From Nostoc sp. LEGE 12450 (lineage in GTDB: Bacteria > Cyanobacteriota > Cyanobacteriia > Cyanobacteriales > Nostocaceae), in contig NZ_JADEXU010000024.1 of NCBI RefSeq assembly GCF_015206895.1, positions 1-64,000 on the forward strand: a stretch of 64,000 nucleotides of DNA, given 5' to 3'. The translations under genes were made by a program, and so were the position numbers. Below, piece after piece: positions 55,042 to 63,979 of the stretch. Below the pieces are notes generated by a model. It saw only the letters and a program-made list of their open reading frames with translations. It was not told where the DNA came from and did not search any database. Position 1 is the stretch's first letter. Each line of letters begins with the position of its first letter.

Positions 55042-56928
55042 ATGCCAACATTTTTCAACTATCCTTTCCAATCCAACGGTTTTATTCCCCACGGACATTG
55101 TTATCTCTGGCAAACTGGATTAGTTTGGCTCCACATTATTTCTGATGCCACGATCGCTCTGGCTTATTATTCTATTCCCTTTCTACTGATTTACTTTATT
55201 TCCAAACGCAAAGACGTTCCTTTTAATGGAGTTTTTTTGTTATTTGGTGCTTTTATCATTGCTTGCGGTACTGGACACTTAATAGATATTTGGACGCTTT
55301 GGTATCCAGACTATTGGATTGCAGGTGGTTTAAAAGCTTTAACTGCCATTATTTCTATATACACGGCATTTGCGTTATTTTACCTCATGCCTCAAGCTCT
55401 GGCACTACCCAGCCCAGCCCAGTTAGAGGCTATTAATCAAGTCCTTTCAACAGAAATTGTCGAGCGCAAGCGTATTGAGAAAGAACTACGTCAAGCAGAA
55501 GAAGTTGCTCAAAACTCCAGCCAAGCTAAGAGTGAATTTCTGGCCAACATGAGTCATGAACTACGCACACCTCTTAACGGCATCCTGGGCTATACACAAA
55601 TTCTCCAACGCACAGAATCTTTAAGTGAAAAAGGACGTAAAGGACTCAGCATTATTTATCAATGCGGTTCTCATCTTTTAACCTTAATTAATGATGTTCT
55701 GGATCTCTCCAAGATCGAAGCCCGGAAGTTGGAATTGTATCCTGTTGATTTCTACTTGCCTGCCTTTATAGATAGCGTGACTGAAATTTGCCGCATCAGG
55801 GCAGAACAAAAAGTCATCGCATTTCACATTGAAATCGATCCTGATTTACCAACAGGTATTCATGCTGATGAAAAACGCTTGCGGCAAGTATTGATTAACT
55901 TGCTTAGTAATGCCATGAAGTTTACTCATCAAGGCAGTGTCACTTTCAAAACTCAGGTCATTAATCAAGAATCAAATACTAATGGGAAAACTAACTACAA
56001 AATTCGCTTTGAGGTAGTAGATACTGGCACTGGCATAACCCCTGAACAAGCCGAAAAAATCTTCCAGCCCTTTGAGCAAGTGGGGAGTCAGAAACGACAA
56101 TCTGAAGGTACAGGCTTAGGATTAGCAATCAGCCAAAAAATTGTTTTGTTGATGGGTGGTCAAATTCAAGTGCAAAGTGAATTTGGCAAAGGTAGCACTT
56201 TCTGGTTTGAGGCAAATTTGTCAGAATCTAAAGACTGGGCAAAAGTTTCTAGAGTAGTTGAGCAGGGAACTATTATTGGTTATCAAGGACAAAGGCGCAC
56301 CATTTTGATTGCGGATGATAAATGGGAAAACCGATCGGTAATTGTAAATTTACTAGAGCCTGTTGGGTTTACTGTTGTAGAAGCTACTAATGGTCAGGAA
56401 GCATGGGTACAGTCTCTAGCCCACAAACCAGACATGATTATCACTGATTTAGTGATGCCGATATTGAATGGATTTGAGTTAATTAGTCGTTTGCGTCAGT
56501 CTGGGGCATTCAAAGAGATTCCGATCATCGCTTCGTCAGCAAGTGTGTTTGCAGTCGACCAGCACAAAAGTATTGATGTAGGTGCAGATGCCTTTTTACC
56601 AAAGCCTGTAGAAGCTGAAAATATGCTGGAAATGCTACGACAGTTTTTGCAACTGGAATGGATTTTTGACGCTAAGGTAGAGGCTATTAAGAAAATCTCT
56701 AAAGATGGTTCTAATCAACAAAATGAGATGATTTGCCCTAGCAAAGATGTTTTGCAAGAGTTACTCGAACTATCACAAGACGGCGACATTCAAAATATTT
56801 TAGAACTGGCTGAAAAACTTTCTGCATCTGATGAAAAGCTAAACATCTTTTCCCAGCAACTCATGCAGCTTGCTAGTAATTTCCAACTCAAACGTTTGGA
56901 AACTTTTATTGAAAAACACATCAATTAA
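55042..56928 (+). CDS. Hybrid histidine kinase with ethylene-binding transmembrane domain
   Basis: 628 residues from the ATG at 55042 (the TTG at 54988 is unlikely). Three helices (about 25-135) match the ETR1 ethylene-binding domain. The residues that in Arabidopsis ETR1 are Asp25, Tyr32, Ile35, Pro36, Cys65 and His69 occur here as Asp35, Tyr42, Ile45, Pro46, Cys75 and His79, with the same spacing. A coiled-coil linker comes next, then HisKA (MSHELRTPLNG, His172) and HATPase_c (GTGLGLAIS). A receiver domain (phospho-acceptor Asp469 in TDLVMPILNG) and a C-terminal helical module follow. No GAF domain intervenes. The next gene, 30 bp on, is a REC-kinase. Confidence 0.9.
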   Translation: MPTFFNYPFQSNGFIPHGHCYLWQTGLVWLHIISDATIALAYYSIPFLLIYFISKRKDVPFNGVFLLFGAFIIACGTGHLIDIWTLWYPDYWIAGGLKALTAIISIYTAFALFYLMPQALALPSPAQLEAINQVLSTEIVERKRIEKELRQAEEVAQNSSQAKSEFLANMSHELRTPLNGILGYTQILQRTESLSEKGRKGLSIIYQCGSHLLTLINDVLDLSKIEARKLELYPVDFYLPAFIDSVTEICRIRAEQKVIAFHIEIDPDLPTGIHADEKRLRQVLINLLSNAMKFTHQGSVTFKTQVINQESNTNGKTNYKIRFEVVDTGTGITPEQAEKIFQPFEQVGSQKRQSEGTGLGLAISQKIVLLMGGQIQVQSEFGKGSTFWFEANLSESKDWAKVSRVVEQGTIIGYQGQRRTILIADDKWENRSVIVNLLEPVGFTVVEATNGQEAWVQSLAHKPDMIITDLVMPILNGFELISRLRQSGAFKEIPIIASSASVFAVDQHKSIDVGADAFLPKPVEAENMLEMLRQFLQLEWIFDAKVEAIKKISKDGSNQQNEMICPSKDVLQELLELSQDGDIQNILELAEKLSASDEKLNIFSQQLMQLASNFQLKRLETFIEKHIN

Positions 56929-56958
56929 TTTCAGTTAAATTCCAATTTCCAATTCATC

Positions 56959-58224
56959 ATGATCAAACCCCTAAATAACGGATTTATTTTAATTGTGGAT
57001 GATAATCCCACAAATTTATCTGTCCTGTGTGCAGCGCTCAATAGTGAGGGTTTTCGTTTTCGTGTTGCAGTGGATGGAGAAACTGCGATCGCTCAGGCTG
57101 AACGCAATCAGCCAGAGTTGATTTTGCTGGATGTACAAATGCCTGGTATTGATGGATTTGAAACTTGTCGTCGTCTCAAAGCCAATCCTGCCACCCAAAA
57201 CATTCCGATTATTTTCACCACTGCCTTAGCGGATACGGAAAGCAAAACGAAGGGATTTTCTCTTGGCGCAGTAGATTACATCCCTAAACCGTTTGCACAA
57301 GAGGAAGTCATTGCTAGAGTGCGTGTACATTTGCAACTCAAAAAATTGACTGAATCTTTGGAACAACAAGTTAGCGATCGCACCAAGGCTTTGCAACAAG
57401 CTCAAGTCCAATTGGTACAGCAAGAAAAACTATCAACACTCGGAGAATTAATCGCTGGTATTGGCCATGAAATCAACAACCCCATCAATTTTATTTCCAG
57501 CAATATTCCACCCTTAGAAGAATACATTGCAGGAGTAACCGAGTTGCTCCTACTGTATGAACAAGAGTATCCCAACCCAACAGCTAAAATTACTACTGCG
57601 ATTGAAAGATTGGATCTGAACTTCGTTCTCGAAGATATGGTAAAAATTTTAAACTCACTCCAGCTAGGAAGTGAACGAATTCAAAACCTTTCTAATTCAC
57701 TCCGCAATTTTTCTCGCTCGGATAGTGATACAAAAATACCTGCTGATTTGCACCAAGGACTCGATAGTACACTAATGATTTTGCAACACCGCCTCAAGGC
57801 TAACGGCGATCGTCCCGGTATTGAAGTTATTAAAAGTTATGGAGTATTACCAGAGGTAAACTGCTATTTAGGGCAGATGAATCAAGTATTTATGAACATT
57901 CTGGCAAATGCAATTGATGCCCTTGATGAAGCTATAATGCAAGGCAAAATGAGCAATCTAATTCCTGAGATTAAAATTGCAACAGAAATAGATTCTGAAC
58001 AATTGGTTATAATTCGGATTGCTGATAACGGAATTGGCATTCCTGAACGGCTTAAACAACGCTTATTTGAGCCGTTGTTTACCACAAAAACCGTTGGTAA
58101 AGGCACTGGACTTGGCTTGTCGATCGCTTATGAAATAGTTGTAGAGAAACACAAAGGTGTATTAGATGTAAATTCTCAACCAGGTAAGGGAACCGAATTT
58201 ACCATCAAAATTCCTATAGAATAG
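56959..58224 (+). CDS. Receiver domain-histidine kinase fusion
   Basis: 421 residues. The N-terminal receiver (about 9-125) has acidic VDDN and phospho-acceptor Asp58 in ILLDVQMPGIDG, and the switch lysine in YIPKPF. A coiled coil (130-160) leads to HisKA-like IAGIGHEINNPINFIS (His about 170) and HATPase_c (IADNGIGIP, GKGTGLGLSIAYEI). It lies 30 bp after the ethylene-receptor-like kinase on the same strand and probably forms a phosphorelay with it. The HEINNP-type dimerisation box resembles that of the four-GAF kinase in the same block, so the two kinase domains seem related. Confidence 0.92.
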   Translation: MIKPLNNGFILIVDDNPTNLSVLCAALNSEGFRFRVAVDGETAIAQAERNQPELILLDVQMPGIDGFETCRRLKANPATQNIPIIFTTALADTESKTKGFSLGAVDYIPKPFAQEEVIARVRVHLQLKKLTESLEQQVSDRTKALQQAQVQLVQQEKLSTLGELIAGIGHEINNPINFISSNIPPLEEYIAGVTELLLLYEQEYPNPTAKITTAIERLDLNFVLEDMVKILNSLQLGSERIQNLSNSLRNFSRSDSDTKIPADLHQGLDSTLMILQHRLKANGDRPGIEVIKSYGVLPEVNCYLGQMNQVFMNILANAIDALDEAIMQGKMSNLIPEIKIATEIDSEQLVIIRIADNGIGIPERLKQRLFEPLFTTKTVGKGTGLGLSIAYEIVVEKHKGVLDVNSQPGKGTEFTIKIPIE

Positions 58225-58318
58225 AAGCATTTAATTAATTACAAAGCTGCTCTAGCATTTATCATACTGGAGACAAGGAAAAATTTCTCCAATACCTAAT
58301 CACTAATTTCTATATAGA

Positions 58319-58780
58319 GTGAATCAAATTTTAGATCCTCAATTAATGGCAGAACGTGTAGAATCCTTCAAAGCTGGAATAGTTGGAGGTTTCTCTGTGT
58401 GTTTTGCTTTTGTACTTCTCAGTGTTTTGAATACTTTTGTACTAGCAAAGTATTTTCAGAACCTTGCAAGTCTGCACAGTGATATTAACTGGCACTTGTG
58501 GGTGAGTGGTGCAATCGCAACTTTTAGTGGCTTACTATTTGGTGTCACTTACCGCTATATCATCCGCTCAGATAAAAATCCCCAACTTAAAACTGGTGGG
58601 GTTCTGGCCTTTGGTTTGGTGCGGGGATTGACTCAGATAGAGCTTGGGTTGAATTCAAATATCACAATTTGGTCTTTTTTGGTATTAGCGGCAGAAAGTT
58701 TATTGTGGTTTGCGTTTGCTGCGATCGCTCTTGATCTTGCGATTAAACTCCGTTGGGTTAAACCTTTTTCATCAATCTAA
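58319..58780 (+). CDS. Four-helix cyanobacterial membrane protein, function unknown
   Basis: 153 residues with about four hydrophobic helices (GIVGGFSVCFAFVLLSVLNT; VSGAIATFSGLLFGVTYRYI; a third short helix; IWSFLVLAAESLLWFAFAAI). The start is GTG at 58319 (N-terminus MNQILDPQLMAERVESF); an ATG at 58346 is an alternative. Neither has a strong ribosome-binding site. 94 bp after the REC-kinase gene on the same strand, so it could belong to the same transcript. No function known to me. Confidence 0.65.
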   Translation: MNQILDPQLMAERVESFKAGIVGGFSVCFAFVLLSVLNTFVLAKYFQNLASLHSDINWHLWVSGAIATFSGLLFGVTYRYIIRSDKNPQLKTGGVLAFGLVRGLTQIELGLNSNITIWSFLVLAAESLLWFAFAAIALDLAIKLRWVKPFSSI

Positions 58781-58994
58781 ATTCCTTTCTCTAAGTATAC
58801 TAGTCGCATATAGATGTGAAATCCTTCCTATAAGCGTTTGTGGCGCAAATAGATAAAAAGCTGGAAACATTGCAATTTTGTAGTATGCTTAATACAATTA
58901 GCCTACAAGCACTATTTGTGTAATATATTGTATCAGTTTTCAAAAATAAGTATAAATAATTACTAATATTCGTTCCCAGTATTTCTTCCCTAAT

Positions 58995-59552
58995 ATGCAA
59001 ACTAAAATATCCCACTATTATTTGATAGTCGATCTGGAGGCTACGTGCTGTGACAAGAAGACTATTCCTCGTCACGAAATGGAAATCATTGAAATCGGTG
59101 CGGTGATGCTCAATCGAGCAACATGGGAAATTGATTCTGAGTTTCAGCAATTCATCCAACCTGTGAGACATCCACAACTGACAGATTTTTGTACCGAACT
59201 GACTAGTATTCGGCAGCAAGATGTTGATGAAGCACCAAAATTCATTGAGGCAATTCCTCGATTTAAAGAATGGATTTATTCATTTCCTAATCATATTTTT
59301 TGTTCTTGGGGTAATTACGACAAAAAGCAATTTATTCAAGATTGCGTGTTTCATAATTTCCCTTATCCTTTTACTTCAGAACACATAAATATCAAAGAGA
59401 AATTTTCAGAATATCTTGGCGTATCTAAAAAATTTGGTATGGCACAAGCTCTCAATGAGCTAGGGATAGAATTGAAAGGTACACATCATCGCGGCATTGA
59501 TGATGCTCACAATATTGCATCTATCTACAGACAGATTAAAAGCACTAAATAA
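58995..59552 (+). CDS. DEDDh 3'-5' exonuclease (Eri1/KapD-like)
   Basis: 185 residues. The ExoI motif LIVDLEATC supplies Asp and Glu. The ExoII region CSWGNYDKKQF gives the next Asp, and ExoIII HHRGIDDAHNIA supplies the His and last Asp, so the active site is complete. Proteins of this ERI-1/KapD type degrade RNA 3' ends or nicks. Precise substrate unknown. The start is ATG at 58995. Stand-alone. Confidence 0.88.
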   Translation: MQTKISHYYLIVDLEATCCDKKTIPRHEMEIIEIGAVMLNRATWEIDSEFQQFIQPVRHPQLTDFCTELTSIRQQDVDEAPKFIEAIPRFKEWIYSFPNHIFCSWGNYDKKQFIQDCVFHNFPYPFTSEHINIKEKFSEYLGVSKKFGMAQALNELGIELKGTHHRGIDDAHNIASIYRQIKSTK

Positions 59553-59631
59553 GTTGGAAAATGGAAAACTCGTAACATCCCATCTTAAAATGTTTCGGTA
59601 GATTACGAAAATTGTTGCTACAAAATTATTC

Positions 59632-60021
59632 CTAGTCAAAAGGATTTTTGGAGGAACCTTTTTTGCTATTGGGTGAGTATTCAGAACAATTCATAGCTTC
59701 TCCGGTAAGAACAATAGAAGGATTGACTGCACATTTTAGATAATGATTGTTTGAATAAAATCGACAGTTTTTACAAGGAAGTTTGTGTAAACCGTTAATA
59801 GAAATAACCATTTTATCATCTAAAAATGCCCGGATTTTTTGCAATATTAGAAAAAAAACTACCCAGGCAATTAGAAAGCCAACAGGAGATAAGGATATCG
59901 CTAGATCGGGAATGCTTAATTCATGCGTTTGTGCTTGTTCATTTCTTGCTTCACTCAAGTTTCCTTGATGTAAATTACTATTGGCTAATACACGTTTTTG
60001 CAAAATTAGATCGTGATACAT
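59632..60021 (-). CDS. Small membrane protein with C-terminal cysteine cluster
   Basis: 129 residues. One membrane helix (about 48-66, GFLIAWVVFFLILQKI) separates a polar N-terminus from a C-terminal domain. That domain has CKNCRFYSNNHYLKCAVNPS then AMNCSEYSP: four Cys arranged CxxC...C...C, probably a metal site. The family occurs in cyanobacteria, with function unknown. It ends 80 bp from the convergent exonuclease gene. Confidence 0.65.
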   Translation of the reverse strand: MYHDLILQKRVLANSNLHQGNLSEARNEQAQTHELSIPDLAISLSPVGFLIAWVVFFLILQKIRAFLDDKMVISINGLHKLPCKNCRFYSNNHYLKCAVNPSIVLTGEAMNCSEYSPNSKKGSSKNPFD

Positions 60022-60699
60022 ATTATTTACCTTTTCCTATATGTATTTACTAACTTGATTTTTGATAGTCGGCTAACTAGAAATTTAGAACCATAACAAA
60101 CTTAAAAACTATCCATATTTGTTCATGCTAGATATGTAGATATCAAAAATCTTTGAACAATAAGGGTATTTATGGATTAGATTGTTTTATGTGTATTTTA
60201 ATTAACTAACAATCACTACACAACTGCCAGTAGCACATATTTTAATGTTTACAATGGTTTAATTATAGGTTTAGCAAAATAAGACTTCGCCTATATCTGC
60301 CAAGAGTTTTGCTTGTTATTTTAAGTTATATACCCAAGGGAAGAAATTAGAGAATAGACTTATAACTGGATATTTCTATGTTAAGATAAATCTAAAAATA
60401 TTCTTAAAATTTTATAGACATTAAAGCTGTATCACTTTCCAGTTATTTTTTTATAAAAATCTTGAATCCAATGATGGTTGTATTAAAAATTTATTTATTA
60501 GAGATTTATCACTGGCAATGTAGATTTTGGGGTGTGTTAAATAGCCCCATATACTTGCAGTGATTAATTCTATTATTTTGATAATTTTTTGCTCTAGTTA
60601 CCTGATAAAGTAAGATATATATCTGGGTTAAGCGGGCTATCAAAGAATAGTCTCTCATCAGATTGCAAGCCAATAAGATTGATTTTGAGGCTACAGTTT
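60022..60699. promoter_or_regulatory. Long AT-rich leader upstream of the superoxide dismutase gene
   Basis: About 680 bp, very AT-rich, between divergent genes. TTGAGG nine bases before 60700 is the likely ribosome-binding site of the next gene. No hidden gene, riboswitch or repeat recognised. Confidence 0.4.
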
Positions 60700-61497
60700 A
60701 TGATAAGGTTTTTGCGAAAAAAAATAGTTTTTTTCTTTACAACAATTGTGCTGGCAATTCTGCTAATTTCTCATCAACCAGTACTAATAGCTGAGGCACA
60801 ATCTTCTACACCAACACCAACGCCTGCTAGGTCATTTCCCCCTGTGGCTTATCCTAATAGGGCACTAAGCGCTTTCCCTGCACAGCTACCACCATTGCCT
60901 TATGGTTATGGGGCATTAGGAAAAGCTATTGATGCTGAAACGATGAAATTGCATCATGATGCACACCACGCTAGCTACGTCAAGAACTTAAATGATGCAT
61001 TAAAGCAGTACCCAGATTTGCAAAAAAGAAGTGTTGAAGCTTTATTAGTGGATTTGAAAAGCGTACCTGAAGATATTCGGACAAAGGTGCGTAATAACGG
61101 TGGTGGTCATCTCAACCACACGATTTTTTGGCAACTGATGAGTCCCGACAGTGGTGGACAACCAACGGGAGCGATCGCTCAAGAAATTAACCAAACTTTT
61201 GGCAGTTTTGATGCCTTTAAAAAACAGTTTAACGCAGCAGGTGCTGCTCGGTTCGGTAGTGGCTGGGTTTGGCTAGTACGAAATCCTCAAAATCAACTCC
61301 AGATTGTTACTACAGCAAATCAGGATAACCCAATAATGGATGGTTTCTATCCGATTATGGGTAACGATTTATGGGAACACGCTTATTACCTTAAATATCG
61401 CAACCGTCGGGCTGAGTATTTGAATAATTGGTGGAATGTTGTGAATTGGCCGCAGATTAACAGGCGATCGCAACTTTCATCACAACAACCTCGTTAG
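60700..61497 (+). CDS. sodA: Membrane-anchored Mn/Fe superoxide dismutase
   Basis: Converts superoxide to O2 and H2O2. 265 residues from the ATG at 60700. An N-terminal membrane anchor or signal ([17 protein letters not shown], about 8-26) and a Thr/Pro linker ([12 protein letters not shown]) precede the catalytic part. Ligands are visible: His in [11 protein letters not shown], His in HLNHTIFW, and Asp/His in [17 protein letters not shown] and the MGND context fit a Mn-type rather than Fe-type enzyme, but this is not decisive. It should act at the outer face of the thylakoid or plasma membrane, as known for Nostoc-type SodA. Ends at a good terminator. Confidence 0.93.
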   Translation: MIRFLRKKIVFFFTTIVLAILLISHQPVLIAEAQSSTPTPTPARSFPPVAYPNRALSAFPAQLPPLPYGYGALGKAIDAETMKLHHDAHHASYVKNLNDALKQYPDLQKRSVEALLVDLKSVPEDIRTKVRNNGGGHLNHTIFWQLMSPDSGGQPTGAIAQEINQTFGSFDAFKKQFNAAGAARFGSGWVWLVRNPQNQLQIVTTANQDNPIMDGFYPIMGNDLWEHAYYLKYRNRRAEYLNNWWNVVNWPQINRRSQLSSQQPR

Positions 61498-61761
61498 CCA
61501 TACCATCAAGGATATCAAACCACTTATAGAAATCTTTATAAAGCTACCTCTAGAGGTAGCTTTATTCATAGCACTGCTACCCCTTTAGATTCTTTTTTAC
61601 CAGATATCTAATTATGAATTACGGATTTTTTAACTTATTCGCCGTAAGTCCCCCACTGAATTTGGTACTTCCGTTTCCAGTAGCGGGATATAAGGCGGGA
61701 AAAACTGAAATCGTTCTCAACCAATACGAGGCGTAGCCGAGTAAGGGCAGAGAACATTTGA
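61498..61761. other. Spacer with terminator and repeat
   Basis: After the sodA terminator the sequence 61640-61740 is an interspersed GC-richer repeat containing GGCGTAGCCGAGTAAGGG. No complete gene. The tail of a transposase follows directly (61762). Confidence 0.5.
61538..61565 (+). terminator. Hairpin terminator of sodA
   Basis: ATAAAGCTACCTC-TA-GAGGTAGCTTTAT: perfect palindrome with a 13-bp arm (loop opens at TCTAGA), then a short T-containing tract. Forty bases past the sodA stop. Confidence 0.75.
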
Positions 61762-61920
61762 GGTTTTTCTAAATATTATAAAGTTGTTGCCAAAGTGTAT
61801 GAACGAGTTAGCAATTCCCGTCTTGATTTTCTACATAAACTTAGTTATGAGTTGGTCAGCGATAGCCAAGCGATTACAGAAGCCAACACTGTACTTGGTA
61901 CTCCAAGTCAGTGTGGGTAG
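61762..61920 (+). pseudogene. tnpB: TnpB/OrfB fragment of an IS200/IS605-type element
   Basis: Open frame of 52 codons with no start, reading GFSKYYKVVAKVYERVSNSR then LDFLHKLSYELVSDSQAI. This is the conserved helical stretch of TnpB (usually ...VARLHERIAN.R.DFLHKLST.LV...). No other part of the protein is present. The C-terminal end runs into the tail of the convergent gene (stop at 61908-61910). It is a fossil of an IS605-family insertion. Confidence 0.8.
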
Positions 61921-63227
61921 TTCACAGACCGATGTTTAGAACGAACTATGTATAGTAGAACAATTAGCAATACAAGCGCTTTGATCATTGATGGCTCCAC
62001 TACCTTCTTCACTTCCGTAGGGGGTTTAGGAGTGACATTACACGGAATCTCAATGATCTGTGTGTGATCGGAACCATTACCACTAGGAGTCAGATCGCAT
62101 TCACCTTTGCTGGTGAGAGACAAAGGTGTAGGTGTAGGTGGAGGTGTAGGTGTAGGTATAGGTGTATTTCCTTGAGAAACAGATGGTTGACCTGAAGAAC
62201 TATCGCCATCCATTAATAGAATCATCGCTATAACAAGAGCTCCAATTCCTAGTGGCCAGAGTGGAAAGGAATCAGGACTATCTGCTACGACGACATCTCC
62301 CTCAGAGCCAGGGATATCAAAGGCTATTGTTTCTCCATCCAAAGGTACTGGACTATCACTTACCAACATATCTCCTGGGATATCTTCTCCCAAAAGCTGA
62401 TTAAATTCTTCTGGAATCGCATTGTTGGGTCGTCCGAGTTCCCCACCATCTTCGGAGTATGGATAAGATAGTAGCTCAAAAACCCTCTTTTCGAGTTGGT
62501 CTGGATCTCCAGAATTCAACGCATTTAAGCCTGTAGAGATTTTATTTATATAAAAATTTGTCATCTCTGGCGACAGACCTAAAGATTGAATTTGCTCCTT
62601 AATGTTGGAAATTTTTGAGGCTTCTTCAAACAGCAGTCGTCCGTATGAGAATTTCAAGTCTAGTAGTCCATCACGGAGGCTGACCGAGTTATTGCCTCCT
62701 GAGTATGGAGACCAGTAGAACTGGTTTGTTACCAGTCCGAGTCCTTCTACTGGATTGCGACCAAAATGTTGTCCAAGAAGGTATTGAGAGCTATCCATGA
62801 TTGCGGGGGATTCGTTTCTCCAAAAAGAGGCGAAAGGCACCGCAGAGAGATTGGGATTGTTACCGTAAAAGCTAGCGAAATTCTGGAAATTTTTCTCCCC
62901 ACCGGCTGCTCGAATCAGGAGGTTTTGATAAGTACTCCCACCGTTTAATTCCACTAATCGTTGGATTACCGATCCAGTTTTATTGCAGGTCAGACCAAAT
63001 CCCACATTACATCCAGGAATGACTCGCATCTGGTTCAAATTCTGGTTATTGATTTGGTACTGGAGATACTCAGGCTCCAATCCTTGTTGGATACCATAGC
63101 GTCCAATATTGAGTTGTCCAAAAGCAGACTGACACGTAGTGAGTCCTACTGCAAGAGATGAGAATGCGATCGTTGCAAAACGAACCGCCTTCGATATTGC
63201 AATTCTTTGAAAAATTGATTTAGGCAA
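61908..63227 (-). CDS. Large exported protein with C-terminal PEP-CTERM-like sorting signal
   Basis: 439 residues. A signal peptide (about 1-37, ending AFGQ) is followed by a mostly polar region of no known family. Two hydrophobic segments occur late: LWPLGIGALVIAMILL (about 325-340) and a final MIKALVLLIVLLYIV then a basic RSKHRSVNYPH tail. The segment VVEPSMIKALVLL resembles the PEP-CTERM sorting signal, with V-E-P-S in place of V-P-E-P-S. A threonine/proline repeat (TPIPTPTPPPTPTP) lies between. Probably an envelope or extracellular protein of unknown role. Confidence 0.6.
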   Translation of the reverse strand: MPKSIFQRIAISKAVRFATIAFSSLAVGLTTCQSAFGQLNIGRYGIQQGLEPEYLQYQINNQNLNQMRVIPGCNVGFGLTCNKTGSVIQRLVELNGGSTYQNLLIRAAGGEKNFQNFASFYGNNPNLSAVPFASFWRNESPAIMDSSQYLLGQHFGRNPVEGLGLVTNQFYWSPYSGGNNSVSLRDGLLDLKFSYGRLLFEEASKISNIKEQIQSLGLSPEMTNFYINKISTGLNALNSGDPDQLEKRVFELLSYPYSEDGGELGRPNNAIPEEFNQLLGEDIPGDMLVSDSPVPLDGETIAFDIPGSEGDVVVADSPDSFPLWPLGIGALVIAMILLMDGDSSSGQPSVSQGNTPIPTPTPPPTPTPLSLTSKGECDLTPSGNGSDHTQIIEIPCNVTPKPPTEVKKVVEPSMIKALVLLIVLLYIVRSKHRSVNYPH

Positions 63228-63337
63228 GATGCACCTCCAATAAACGACAGCAATTTAATTGGGCTGGGCATTTGGTATTGGTTCTTCTCCCCAATCTCCA
63301 GTCCCCAACCCTCAGTCACCAATCCCCACTCCCAAAT

Positions 63338-63979
63338 TCAACTCTTAGGTAAATAAATGTTGATCGTGATTCCGGTACCTTTGAGATTTCCTGATGAGAG
63401 TGTGTGATATAAGACCATTCCCCGATTTGGTTGATCGAAAAGAAACGCACGACGTGTAGGTTTGATCTTCCCTTGCTTTACCAAGGAAACGAAGGCTTCT
63501 AAATATCTACGTATACCTTTGCGGTTCTCTTGAGTAGTATTCAGATGATGCTCGATCAGCATCATAAAGAAGTCCAAGCTACGATTTTCCTGCCCCTGAA
63601 TCAGACTGCCCTCATCTAGAAAAGAACTTGCTATGAGCCTGTTATCAACTCGTTTAACCTTAAACAGAGTAAAGTAACGCCCTTCTTGTTTCGGATCGTT
63701 CGCATAACAGACCCAAGAACCCTCTTGATTTTGGGTAAAACCTTGTTCAGCAAGGTAAGAAAGCAAAGAATTATTGGCCTTAGTCTGTGGTGGAGGTAAT
63801 AAATCTTCAATGGGATCTAAAGAGCAAATCCTCTGTGTTGTTTTCTGTTGAGACACAGCAGCAGCCTCCTGGATACGGAGGCGCAGGGGCTTGTCAGCAG
63901 ACATTGCCATGCTAGACATTGCAGCCAATACAGACACTTGGAGAGCGATCGCTCCAATCAAACGAACAATGATATTCAT
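63338..63979 (-). CDS. Exported cyanobacterial protein of unknown function
   Basis: 213 residues with a signal peptide (MNIIVRLIGAIALQVSVLAA then MSSMAMSADK). The mature part carries a motif resembling QGFTQNQEGSWVCYANDPK and a C-terminal FDQPNRGMVLYHTLSSG. A Cys at about 55 and another near 93 could pair. No enzyme motif found. It lies 110 bp upstream of the PEP-CTERM-like protein on the same strand. They may be one operon. Confidence 0.6.
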   Translation of the reverse strand: MNIIVRLIGAIALQVSVLAAMSSMAMSADKPLRLRIQEAAAVSQQKTTQRICSLDPIEDLLPPPQTKANNSLLSYLAEQGFTQNQEGSWVCYANDPKQEGRYFTLFKVKRVDNRLIASSFLDEGSLIQGQENRSLDFFMMLIEHHLNTTQENRKGIRRYLEAFVSLVKQGKIKPTRRAFLFDQPNRGMVLYHTLSSGNLKGTGITINIYLPKS

